The position numbers were made by a program, and so were the translations under genes. Under the pieces are notes generated by a model, which made no database searches, was not told the origin of the DNA, and saw only the letters and a list, made by a program, of their open reading frames with translations. DNA of 64,000 nt. Source: Amycolatopsis acidiphila. Its GTDB lineage: Bacteria > Actinomycetota > Actinomycetes > Mycobacteriales > Pseudonocardiaceae. The stretch lies in assembly GCF_021391495.1 (NCBI RefSeq), contig NZ_CP090063.1, positions 3,348,001-3,412,000 on the forward strand, written 5' to 3'. Below are positions 50,896 to 59,142 of this stretch, piece by piece. Within the stretch, counting starts at the first letter, position 1, and the number at the start of each line of letters is the position of its first letter.

Positions 50896-50912
50896 CGAAA
50901 ACGTCGTTCTCA
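50896..50912. promoter_or_regulatory. Operator-like CGAAAACGTCGTTCTCA
   Basis: Third copy of the TGAAAACGTCATTTTCA element, 16 bp before the thiolase start. It is followed by GTAGAG, like the copy at 37054 (GTAGAC). Another motif, GGATACTCTTCTC, lies at 50980 on the side of the divergent gene. Confidence 0.55.
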
Positions 50913-51027
50913 GTAGAGTCCCGCACGCCGGGGTTGTCAACCGTGCGCCCGGTGCAGTTGGCCCCACAGGGCTTATTGCGGATACTCTTCTCGGGAACTC
51001 TTACGCGCTCACCGGAGGGATGCCGCC

Positions 51028-51639
51028 ATGGCACTGGCCATCACCGACGAACACGCCGAGCTGGCCGGGGTCGTCCGGTCGTTCGCGGTCGACCAGGGAT
51101 TGCGCGTCGCCGCACGCGGTGCGCTGGATTCGCGCCAGGCCGGCGATCCGGGTCCACTGTGGAAGCAGCTCGGCGAGCTGGGCTGGGTGGGTCTGCACCT
51201 GCCCGAGGAGTTCGGTGATTCGGGATACGGATTACCCGAGCTGGCCGTCGTGCTCGAAGGGCTCGGCACCGAGCTGGTGCCCGGCCCGTTCGTGCCCACG
51301 ACCGCGGCGTCGGCGCTGATCGCGGAAGTCGGCTCGCCCGCACAGCGGGCGGCGTTGCTGCCCGGGCTCGCGGGCGGCTCGGTCCGCGCGTCGCTGGCGT
51401 TGGACGGGGAAGCAGGGCCGGCGCTCGGCGCAGCGTGGGCCGGGCTGCACCTGTTCCGCCGCGGCGAGGACATCGTCGTCGTGCGGGGCGGGCAGGCGGA
51501 GCCGCTCGGCGGGCTGGACCCGTCGCTCGGGGTCGCCCGGCTCGACCTGGCGGGCGCGACCGAGGAGGCCGTGCTGCCCGGGGCGGCGCCGGCGGCGCTG
51601 AACACGCCGGTACCGAGGGTGACCGGAGGTGGCGACTAG
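51028..51639 (+). pseudogene. Acyl-CoA dehydrogenase, N-terminal fragment
   Basis: A 203-aa frame with the N-terminal helical domain of acyl-CoA dehydrogenases (AITDEHAELAGVVRSFAVDQ, LGELGWVGLHLPEEFGDSGY, LPELAVVLEGLGTELVPGPF). It ends at ALNTPVPRVTGGGD before the C-terminal helical domain. Intact relatives are about 370 or about 700 residues. It has a promoter side but ends just 38 bp before the double GntR gene, suggesting a deletion. Confidence 0.75.
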
Positions 51640-51676
51640 AATGAGGCGTCCGAATTCAGTGAGGCGAGGAGTCGTC

Positions 51677-53161
51677 GTGCCGATGGTCCGAACAGACGGC
51701 GACGCCGTGCGGGACGGGGCCATCGAGGAGGACGACGCCCGGGAGGCCGACGCGCCGGAGCGCAAGCTGGCCGCCCAGGTCGCGCACCGCCTGGAAAGCG
51801 ACATCATCCGCCGCGGCTGGCCGGTCGGCGAGGTCCTCGGCTCGGAACAGGACCTGCGCGAACGCTATCGCGTGAGCCGCTCGGTGCTGCGCGAGGCCGT
51901 GCGGCTCGCCGAGCACCACCAGGTCGCCCGCATGCGCCGGGGCCCGGGCGGCGGGTTGTTCGTCTGCGCCCCCGACGCCGCGCCGGCCACCCGGGCGCTG
52001 GTGATCTACCTGGAGTACGTGGGGACCAGCGTCGAGGACCTGATGCAGGCCCGTCAGCTGCTGGAGCCGCTCGCGGTGGCGCTGGCCGCGGAACGGATCA
52101 CGGAGCAGGACATCGAGCGGCTGCGCGCGGGGCTGGACGAGGAGGTCGAACGCCACGACGAGGCCGGCATCTTCGCCCAGGACAGGGTGCACGTGCTGCT
52201 CGGCGAGCTGTCCGGCAACCCGGCGCTGCAGCTGTTCGTCGACGTGCTGTCCAGGCTCACCACCCGCTACGCGCACACCACCCGGCGGATCCCCAAGGAG
52301 GAGATCGACAGGGGCAAGGCGGAGGCGCGGGAGCGGCACCGGGTCATCGTCGACGCCGTGATCGCCGGGGCGGCGGGCCGCGCCGAGGCCGAGACGGTGG
52401 CGCACCTGGCCGGGGTGAGCGAGTGGCTGCTGGCCCATCGCGCCCGCCGCGGCGCGAAGGCCGCCGGTCGCGCCTTGGAGGTCTCCGGCGCCAAGCTCGC
52501 CGAGGTGGTCGCCGCGCGGATCCACGACGAGATCGCCCGCCGCGGCTGGCCGATCGGCCAGGTGCTCGGTTCCGAAGCGGACCTGCTGGCCCGCAACGGC
52601 ATCAGCCGTGCGGTGCTGCGGGAGGCCGTGCGGCTGCTGGAATACCACTCCGTCGCGCGGATGCGCCGCGGGCCCGGCGGCGGCCTGGTCGTGACCGAGC
52701 CCGACCCCGGGGCCAGCATCGAAACGATGGCCCTGTACCTGGACTATCGCGGGGTGACGGCGGAGGACCTGCGCGTGGTGCGGGACGCGGTCGAGCTGGG
52801 CACGCTGCAGCAGACCATCCGGCGGCGGGCGGAGCCGGAAGTCGGGCAGCGGCTGAAGGCGGCCCTCGCGCGGACCGGCGAGCCCGGCCCCGAGGGGCGG
52901 AGCGGCTCCGAGGCGTTCCACACCGAGCTGGCCGAGGTTTCGGGCAATCCCGTGCTCGCACTGTTCCTGCGGATCCTGACCGAACTGTGGACCCGGCACC
53001 GGGCGGGCACGGACACCACGCCGCAGCCGGGGCCCGGGGCGCTGGCCGAGGTCGAGGCGGTGCACGAGCGCATCCTGGACGCCGTGCTCGCCGGGGACGA
53101 AGGGGTGGCACGGCACCGGATGCGACGGCATCTCGAAGCGCTCACGGCCTGGTACCACTGA
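51677..53161 (+). CDS. Double FadR-type GntR regulator (two HTH-FCD units)
   Basis: A 494-aa protein holding two full GntR-FCD regulators in tandem. HTH 1 is VLGSEQDLRERYRVSRSVLR followed by RMRRGPGGGLFV. HTH 2 is VLGSEADLLARNGISRAVLR followed by RMRRGPGGGLVV, starting near residue 280. Each is followed by a helical FCD domain (ELSGNPALQLFVDVLSRL; EVSGNPVLALFLRILTEL). I choose the GTG at 51677 because AGGAG lies 5 nt before it. As GntR proteins normally act as dimers, one chain could mimic a dimer. Confidence 0.88.
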   Translation: MPMVRTDGDAVRDGAIEEDDAREADAPERKLAAQVAHRLESDIIRRGWPVGEVLGSEQDLRERYRVSRSVLREAVRLAEHHQVARMRRGPGGGLFVCAPDAAPATRALVIYLEYVGTSVEDLMQARQLLEPLAVALAAERITEQDIERLRAGLDEEVERHDEAGIFAQDRVHVLLGELSGNPALQLFVDVLSRLTTRYAHTTRRIPKEEIDRGKAEARERHRVIVDAVIAGAAGRAEAETVAHLAGVSEWLLAHRARRGAKAAGRALEVSGAKLAEVVAARIHDEIARRGWPIGQVLGSEADLLARNGISRAVLREAVRLLEYHSVARMRRGPGGGLVVTEPDPGASIETMALYLDYRGVTAEDLRVVRDAVELGTLQQTIRRRAEPEVGQRLKAALARTGEPGPEGRSGSEAFHTELAEVSGNPVLALFLRILTELWTRHRAGTDTTPQPGPGALAEVEAVHERILDAVLAGDEGVARHRMRRHLEALTAWYH

Positions 53162-53208
53162 ACCTTCCCGAATATAGTTTCCTTAATTTGAGGCACCGGG
53201 GAGGGCTT

Positions 53209-54057
53209 GTGGACGGCATCGATCTGTCCGGGCAGGTCGCCCTGGTCACCGGCGGCGGAGCCGGGATCGGGCAGGGCATCGCGCTCGGGCTGGCGAAGCG
53301 GGGTGCGGCGGTAGTGGTCGCGGACATCGAGCCGGAACGGGCCGGGCACACGGTGCGGATGGTCGCGGACAGCGGCGGTGACGCGATCGCGGTGACCACC
53401 GACGTGATGGACACCGCGCAGGTCGAGGCCGCGGTGAAGACCGCCGAGGACCGCTACGGCAGGCTCGACATCCTGGTCAACAACGCCGGTGGGGTGCGCG
53501 GGCGGCGGTTCCTGGACCAGAGCGAGCGCAGCTGGCGCAGGCACATCGACATCAACCTGGTGAGCGCGCTCTCGGCCACCTGGCACGCCGCGCACGCGAT
53601 GGTCCGTGGCGGGCGTGGCGGCGCGATCGTCAACGTGGCGAGTATCGAGGCCAGCCGCGCCGCGCCGATGTACTCCGTCTACGCGGCGTGCAAGGCGGGC
53701 GTGGTCAACTTCACCCGCACGATGGCGGTGGAGCTCGGCGAGCACGGCATCCGGGTGAACTGCATCGCGCCCGACCAGACCCGCACACCGGGCAACTCGG
53801 CGCTGCGGACCGGGCCGGTCGAGGAAGGCGCGTTGCGGGTGCGGCCCGCCGAGGAGCAGGAGGCGCTCGCACGGTACGTGCCGCTGGGCCGTGCAGGGCA
53901 CGTCGACGAATGCGGTGACGTGACGGCGTTCCTGTGTTCACCGCTGGCCCGTTACGTCACCGGGGTGACGGTGCCGGTCGACGGTGGCACGTGGGCCTCC
54001 AGCGGCTGGGTACGGGAGGACGGGGGCTGGGGCCTGTACGGGAAAGCCGGCGGCTGA
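53209..54057 (+). CDS. Short-chain dehydrogenase
   Basis: A 282-aa SDR from a GTG at 53209. TGGGAGIGQGIALGLAKRGA and VVVADIEPERAG (Asp, NAD preference) form the cofactor site; NVASIEASRAAPMYSVYAAC plus KAGVVNF is the catalytic region. A longer loop (ALRTGPVEEGALRVRPAEEQ) precedes the end. The 5' region GAATATAGTTTCCTTAATTTG is AT-rich and may be its promoter. It ends flush against the convergent isochorismatase gene. Confidence 0.88.
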   Translation: MDGIDLSGQVALVTGGGAGIGQGIALGLAKRGAAVVVADIEPERAGHTVRMVADSGGDAIAVTTDVMDTAQVEAAVKTAEDRYGRLDILVNNAGGVRGRRFLDQSERSWRRHIDINLVSALSATWHAAHAMVRGGRGGAIVNVASIEASRAAPMYSVYAACKAGVVNFTRTMAVELGEHGIRVNCIAPDQTRTPGNSALRTGPVEEGALRVRPAEEQEALARYVPLGRAGHVDECGDVTAFLCSPLARYVTGVTVPVDGGTWASSGWVREDGGWGLYGKAGG

Positions 54058-54684
54058 CTACGCCCTTTCCTTGCGCAGTGCGGAGATCACCTCGTCGCTG
54101 GTCGTGACGGTGGCCAGCAGTGGAAGGGTGTGGGCGACCTGGAAGTCGTGGATCTCCCTGCTACTGCCCGCGATCGCGTCCGTGGGCACGATCGCGGTGA
54201 GGCCGCGGTTGAGCGCCTCGAGACAGGCGCCGGGGATGCCGACGTTGGTGGAGACGCCGGTCACGATGACGCTGCGGACCTCCCGTTCCCGCAGCACCGC
54301 CTCGAGCTCGGTGCCGTGGAAGGGCGAAAGCCCGTGCAGCCGCCGGGAAACGTAGTCCTCGGGCCGCGGTGTCAGCCGGGGATGGATCTCGGCCGCCGGT
54401 TTGCCCTCGACGCAGGCGCCGCGCTTGCGCAGGGCGCCGAGCAGGAGGCTGGACGCCTGCGTGCCGACGCCGTCGGGCCGCAGCACGATCGTCGAGTGCA
54501 CGACGAGCATGCCCGCCTCCCGGCAGGCGTCGGCGAGCCCGGCGATCCGGGCGAGCACACCGCGCCGGGCGATCTCGCCGACGAGCCCGCCGTTGTCGCT
54601 GTGCTCGGCGTTGACCATGCCGTTCTGGCATTCGTTGATGACGAGCGCGGCGCGCTCGCCACGATCCAGACCGCGGACGGGCAT
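54058..54684 (-). CDS. Isochorismatase-like cysteine hydrolase family protein
   Basis: A 208-aa protein from the ATG at 54684 (GGAGG). The fold motifs are ALVINECQNGMVNAEHSDNG, the Lys region SRRLHGLSPFHGTELEAVLR and the helix VIVTGVSTNVGIPGACLEAL. At the usual nucleophile Cys position (after TN-V) it has Gly, with a Cys only four residues later. Activity as a classical hydrolase is therefore doubtful. It diverges from the kinase-like gene over a perfect palindrome. Confidence 0.82.
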   Translation of the reverse strand: MPVRGLDRGERAALVINECQNGMVNAEHSDNGGLVGEIARRGVLARIAGLADACREAGMLVVHSTIVLRPDGVGTQASSLLLGALRKRGACVEGKPAAEIHPRLTPRPEDYVSRRLHGLSPFHGTELEAVLREREVRSVIVTGVSTNVGIPGACLEALNRGLTAIVPTDAIAGSSREIHDFQVAHTLPLLATVTTSDEVISALRKERA

Positions 54685-54719
54685 GTGGTCCTCCAGAAGT
54701 CGCCGGCATCGCTCGGTGC

Positions 54720-54733
54720 ATGAGTATACTCAT
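54720..54733. promoter_or_regulatory. Perfect palindrome ATGAGTATACTCAT
   Basis: A 14-bp perfect palindrome with a GTATAC core in the 99-bp divergent region between starts at 54684 and 54784. It fits the general GntR operator form (GT-x-AC) and resembles GAGTATA half-sites elsewhere in the island. Confidence 0.7.
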
Positions 54734-54783
54734 TTAGGCGACGGGGAGATGAGCGGTTCCCGCGGTGATGAGGAGTGGTCGAG

Positions 54784-56154
54784 GTGTCGTTTGTGCGGAC
54801 GGTGGGCTCGGCCCTGGCACTGCCCGCCGAGATCACGCGCTGGATCGAGGAGCCCACCGGCTTCCCGATCGCCGCCGCGGACCGGATCCCCGGCGGCGGC
54901 ATGCGGCAGGGCTGGTTCGTGGACCCGCGGGAGGCCGGCGGCGCGGTGCGCGAGCTCTTCCTGCGCTACAGCCCGCAACCGGAGAGCAGCGCGTTTCACG
55001 CCCTGGCGACCGAGGCGCAGGTGATCCAGGCGCTGCACCGCGCGGGCGCCCGGGTGCCGGCCGTGCACGCGGTCCATCCGGAGCGCGAGGCGGTGCTGCT
55101 CGACCGGATGCCCGGCGCCACCTGGTTCTACCGGATCGGCGATCCCGCCGAGCAGGTCCGGGTGGCGCAGGACTTCATCCGGCAGCTTTCCTTCGTGCAC
55201 CGGCTGGGCGCGCTGGACATCCCGGCGCTGGGCCCGGCCCGGTCCGCGCGGGAGCACGCGCTGGAGCGCATCGAGGCCATTCGCGAACGGGCGAGCGCAC
55301 CCGACGGCACGATGGACCCGCTGGTCCGGCTGAGCGCCGACTGGCTGGAACGGCACGTGCCGGACTACGACGGGCCGCTCGTGCTGGTCCAGGGCGACAC
55401 CGGACCGGGCAACTTCCTCTACCAGGACGGCCGGGTGAGCGCGGTGCTGGACTGGGAGCTGTGCCACTGGGGCGACCCGATGGACGACATCGCCTGGCTG
55501 TCGCTGCGCACCGTGCAGGACACCTTCACCCACCTGCCGGACCGACTCGCCGAGTACACGGAGCTGACCGGGTTCCCGGTCGACCCGGAGCGGGTCTGGT
55601 ACTACCGCGTCTTCGCCGAGACGACGATGGCGACGTTGCGCCCGAAGGAGACCGGGCACGCGCAGCCGCACGACGCCGGCAACCGGCTGCTCTACACGCA
55701 GCTGCATCGCCGGCTGTGGCTGGAGGCCCTGAACGTGGTACTGGGGCTGGATCTCCGGCGGCCGGAGCCACCCGTCCCCGCGGAACCCGAGCCCTGGCAC
55801 CGTTTCTACCACGACGCACTGGGGATGCTGCGTACCGTCGCGCCGCGGATCGACGATCCCCTCGCGGCACAGTGGACGAAAGGCGTCGCCCGGCTGCTGC
55901 GCTACCTCAAGGAGACCGACGCGTCCGGGCGCGTGGAGGCGAGCCGGGAGCGCGCGCGGCTCTCGGCGTTGCTCGGCGACCCGGTCGAGTCCGTGGCAGC
56001 CGGGCGCGCCGGGCTCGCGCAGGCCCACCAGCGCGGTGCCGTCACCGACGAGCAGCTGCTCCGTGAGCTGTGGAGCCGGGTCATGGTCGAGGACGAGCTG
56101 ATGCGGACGGCCTCGGGCGCGCTGCACGATCGCGGCTGGCCGCCGCTGGGCTGA
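54784..56154 (+). CDS. APH-type phosphotransferase (ACAD10/11 kinase-like)
   Basis: A 456-aa kinase-like protein. The Brenner motif is LVLVQGDTGPGNFLYQDG and the metal site LDWELCHWGDPMDDIAWLSL. A C-terminal helical extension of about 170 residues follows. GAGGAG lies 8 nt before GTG 54784; a GTG at 54775 is an alternative. Homologues fused or linked to acyl-CoA dehydrogenases phosphorylate hydroxyacyl-CoAs, which fits its position beside acyl-CoA dehydrogenase genes. Confidence 0.88.
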   Translation: MSFVRTVGSALALPAEITRWIEEPTGFPIAAADRIPGGGMRQGWFVDPREAGGAVRELFLRYSPQPESSAFHALATEAQVIQALHRAGARVPAVHAVHPEREAVLLDRMPGATWFYRIGDPAEQVRVAQDFIRQLSFVHRLGALDIPALGPARSAREHALERIEAIRERASAPDGTMDPLVRLSADWLERHVPDYDGPLVLVQGDTGPGNFLYQDGRVSAVLDWELCHWGDPMDDIAWLSLRTVQDTFTHLPDRLAEYTELTGFPVDPERVWYYRVFAETTMATLRPKETGHAQPHDAGNRLLYTQLHRRLWLEALNVVLGLDLRRPEPPVPAEPEPWHRFYHDALGMLRTVAPRIDDPLAAQWTKGVARLLRYLKETDASGRVEASRERARLSALLGDPVESVAAGRAGLAQAHQRGAVTDEQLLRELWSRVMVEDELMRTASGALHDRGWPPLG

Positions 56155-56162
56155 ACCCCCGG

Positions 56163-57332
56163 TCAGCGGGGGAGACCGAGTACACGCTCGCCGATGATGG
56201 TCCGCTGGACCTCGGAGGTGCCGCCGCCGATCGAGGCGGCCAGGCTATAGAGGTAGGCGCCGGTGTGGCCGTCCGGTTCGTGCCGGTGCACGAAGGTCAG
56301 GCCCCGCGGCCCGAGCACGTCCATGGTCAGCCGCAGCAGGCTCTGCCGGATCTCGGCGAAGTACAGCTTGACGATCGAGCCCTCCGGCCCTGGCGTGGGC
56401 CGGCGGGCGTTGCGGGACACGGCGGCGTAGGTCATCGCACGCAGCGCGGCGACCTCGGCCCTGGCGTCGGCGAGGCGGCGGGCGATCTCGTCGTCCGCCA
56501 GCGCGGGGCGGCGGCCGTCGGGGCCGGTGACCTCGCCCGCCAGCTCGATCAGCTGCTCCAGTCGCCGGTGCAGGGCCAGCTGGTCGGCCATGAACGCGGA
56601 GCCGCGCTCGAAGCCCAAAGTGGACATCGCCACGCTCCAGCCCTGGTCGAGGGCGCCGACGACGTTGCTCAGCGGGATACGCACGTCGTCGTAGAACACC
56701 TCCGCGAAATGCCGGTCCCGCGCCGGGGTGCGCAGCGGCCGGACCTCGATGCCCGGCGCCCGCATGTCGGCGATCACCCACGTGATGCCCTGGTGCTTCG
56801 AACCCGTGGAATCGGTGCGCACCAGCAGTTCCTGGTAGTCGGCGGCGTCGGCGTAGCTCGTCCAGATCTTCTGGCCGGTGACCACCAGCTCGTCGCCGTC
56901 GAGGACCGCGCGGGTGCGCAGCGAGGCGAGGTCCGAGCCGGCCTCCGGTTCGGAGAAGCCCTGGCACCACACCGCCTCGCCACGCAGGATCCGGGGCAGG
57001 TGGAAGCTCTTCTGCGCGTCGTCGCCGCGGGCAATCAGGGTGGGCCCGCCGTGGTTGAGGCCGACGAAGTTCACCCCCACGTCCGGGCCGTTCGCGAGCG
57101 CGTATTCCTCATACCAGATCAGCTGCTGGGTCAGCGTCATACCGCGCCCGCCGTACTCGGCGGGCCAGGAGATCCCGGCCCACCCGCCGTCGTACTGCGT
57201 CCGCTGCCAGTTCAGGTCGAACTCACGCATCTCTTGGATCGCAACGGGTTGCGGTTCGGCGGGCACATTCTCGGCGAGCCAGGTACGGACCTCTTCGCGG
57301 AACTCGTGGTCTCCGGGGGTGGTGGCTTTCAT
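56163..57332 (-). CDS. Acyl-CoA dehydrogenase, catalytic (alpha-type) subunit
   Basis: A 389-aa protein from the ATG at 57332 (CAGGAGG). It has WPAEYGGRGMTLTQQLIWYE, the flavin/substrate segment GFSEPEAGSDLASLRTRAVL, TGQKIWTSYADAADY and the C-terminal IGGGTSEVQRTIIGERVLGL with the conserved Glu. It diverges from a beta-type subunit gene at 57410, so the two probably form an alpha2beta2 dehydrogenase. Confidence 0.9.
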   Translation of the reverse strand: MKATTPGDHEFREEVRTWLAENVPAEPQPVAIQEMREFDLNWQRTQYDGGWAGISWPAEYGGRGMTLTQQLIWYEEYALANGPDVGVNFVGLNHGGPTLIARGDDAQKSFHLPRILRGEAVWCQGFSEPEAGSDLASLRTRAVLDGDELVVTGQKIWTSYADAADYQELLVRTDSTGSKHQGITWVIADMRAPGIEVRPLRTPARDRHFAEVFYDDVRIPLSNVVGALDQGWSVAMSTLGFERGSAFMADQLALHRRLEQLIELAGEVTGPDGRRPALADDEIARRLADARAEVAALRAMTYAAVSRNARRPTPGPEGSIVKLYFAEIRQSLLRLTMDVLGPRGLTFVHRHEPDGHTGAYLYSLAASIGGGTSEVQRTIIGERVLGLPR

Positions 57333-57409
57333 GGTGGCCCTTTCCTCCTGGATCGAAATAAAGTACAAAGAATTATCAGCTGCGGCAAGGGCGCGAAGGA
57401 GTGGTCGGA

Positions 57410-58375
57410 GTGGATCTGCTCCCGTCGGCGGACCAGCTGGAGATGGCGGACGCGATCGAGCAGTTCCTCCGCCGGCGGCTGTCCGTCCCGCAGCTGCGGG
57501 AGCGGATGGGCGAACCCGCGCCGGACCATGCCTGGACCGAAGCCGCCGAACTGGGCGTGTTCTCGCTCGGGCTGCCCGAGGAGGCGGGCGGCGCCGGCTG
57601 CCCGGCCGTCGAGGAGGCGCTGGTGTTCCGCGTGCTCGGCAGGCACCTCGCGCCACCCGGCTTCCTCGGCACGGTGCTCGCGGCCCGCGTCGCACACGCC
57701 CGTGGCGACAAGGAACTGCGCGACGAGCTGGCCGCGGGCGCGCGGCGGGTGGCCGTGGCGATCCCGGCCGGGGTCGTCGACCTGCCAGGCGCTGTGCACG
57801 TACTGGCACCGGGACCGGATCTCGTCGGCGTGGCGGAGCTGAACGTGGGCCAGCGGCTCGACTGTCTCGACCCGACGGTCACCCTCACCGAGGTCACCGG
57901 CTGGCCGCCCGCCGGCGAGCCGCCGCCGGGTGAACGGATCGACCTGCTCGGCCGCCTGCTGGTCGCGGCGATGCTGACCGGGATCGCCGACGCCGCCCTC
58001 GAGGCCGGGGTCGCCTACGCCCGGGAGCGGGTCCAGTTCGGCCGTCCCATCGGCACCAACCAGGCGATCAAGCACCGCTGCGCGGACATGGCGATGCGCA
58101 GCGAGGCGGCCGGCTCACTGCTGCTGTACGCCGCGCTGGCGCTGCGGGACAACCGCGGGGACGCCGACTTCCAGGTCGCCGCGGCGAAACGCATCGCGAC
58201 ACAGGCGGCCTACGAGAACACCCGGGCCAACGTGCAGATCCACGGCGGGATGGGGTTCACCTGGGAACACGACGCGCATCTGCTGCTGACCCGCACGCAT
58301 CTGCTCGACCAGCTCTTCGGCGACGTCCGGCACCAGCAGGCCGCGCTCCTCGCCACCGCGCCGGCCATCCCCTAG
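57410..58375 (+). CDS. Acyl-CoA dehydrogenase, beta-type subunit
   Basis: A 321-aa acyl-CoA dehydrogenase-family protein without the EPEAGSD loop or terminal GTxE segment. It keeps YARERVQFGRPIGTNQAIKH and VQIHGGMGFTWEHDAHLLLT. I take the GTG at 57410, 8 nt after AAGGAG; GTG 57401 abuts that site. The AT-rich region GAAATAAAGTACAAAGAATT (57353) separates it from the divergent alpha subunit. It leads the operon with a hydratase, an SDR and the molybdenum hydroxylase genes. Confidence 0.87.
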   Translation: MDLLPSADQLEMADAIEQFLRRRLSVPQLRERMGEPAPDHAWTEAAELGVFSLGLPEEAGGAGCPAVEEALVFRVLGRHLAPPGFLGTVLAARVAHARGDKELRDELAAGARRVAVAIPAGVVDLPGAVHVLAPGPDLVGVAELNVGQRLDCLDPTVTLTEVTGWPPAGEPPPGERIDLLGRLLVAAMLTGIADAALEAGVAYARERVQFGRPIGTNQAIKHRCADMAMRSEAAGSLLLYAALALRDNRGDADFQVAAAKRIATQAAYENTRANVQIHGGMGFTWEHDAHLLLTRTHLLDQLFGDVRHQQAALLATAPAIP

Positions 58376-58383
58376 GAGACCCG

Positions 58384-59142
58384 ATGGACAACGTCACGCT
58401 CGTGGTCGCCGACGGGGTCGGGACGATCTCGCTCAACCGGCCGCACCGGCACAACGCGATCGACGACGACACCCACGAAGAGCTCGAGCAAGCCTGGCAG
58501 CGAGCCGCGGCCGACGACGCGGCGAGGGTCATCGTGCTGCGCGGGGAAGGCCCGTCGTTCTGTTCGGGCCGGGACACCGCCCAGCTCGGCGAGCGCGTCG
58601 CGGGGGAGAGCGACCTGGCGTTCGTCCGCCGGCACCAGCGAGCGCGGATCGCCCAGCTGGACAGCCCGAAACCGGTGATCGCCGCGGTGCGCGGATACGC
58701 ACTCGGTGGCGGGCTGGAGATGGCGCTGGCCGCCGACATCCGCATCGGCGCGACCGACGTGCGGATGGCGTTCCCGGAGATCCGCTACGGGCTGATGACC
58801 GACACCGGCGGCTCACCGCTGGCCACCCTGCTCGCCGGGCCGTCGCGGGCGAAGTGGTTGCTGATGACCGGCCGGCAGATCGACGCGACCGTCGCCCTCG
58901 GCTGGGGGTTGCTCGATGAGGTCGTGGCGCCGGAAGAACTGGACGGCCGGGTGGCAGAGCTGGCCCGCGAGATCGCAGGCAAGCCGCCCGGCGCGCTCGC
59001 GATGATCAAGCAGACCGTGGACGGGATGGGGCGCGGCCCGCTGCGCGCCGCCCTGGACGCGGAACTGCTCGGCCAGGTCGCGCTGTTCGCCGGCGCGGAC
59101 TACCAGGAGCGCAAGCGCGCCCGCACGGAAGGTGCCCGCTGA
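58384..59142 (+). CDS. Enoyl-CoA hydratase
   Basis: A 252-aa crotonase with a complete active site: NRPHRHNAIDDDTHEELEQA, oxyanion loop GPSFCSGRDTAQL, ALGGGLEMALAADIRIGATD (Glu 1) and AFPEIRYGLMTDTGGS (Glu 2). It probably hydrates the enoyl-CoA made by the adjacent dehydrogenase pair. Its stop overlaps the next start (TGATG). Confidence 0.9.
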   Translation: MDNVTLVVADGVGTISLNRPHRHNAIDDDTHEELEQAWQRAAADDAARVIVLRGEGPSFCSGRDTAQLGERVAGESDLAFVRRHQRARIAQLDSPKPVIAAVRGYALGGGLEMALAADIRIGATDVRMAFPEIRYGLMTDTGGSPLATLLAGPSRAKWLLMTGRQIDATVALGWGLLDEVVAPEELDGRVAELAREIAGKPPGALAMIKQTVDGMGRGPLRAALDAELLGQVALFAGADYQERKRARTEGAR

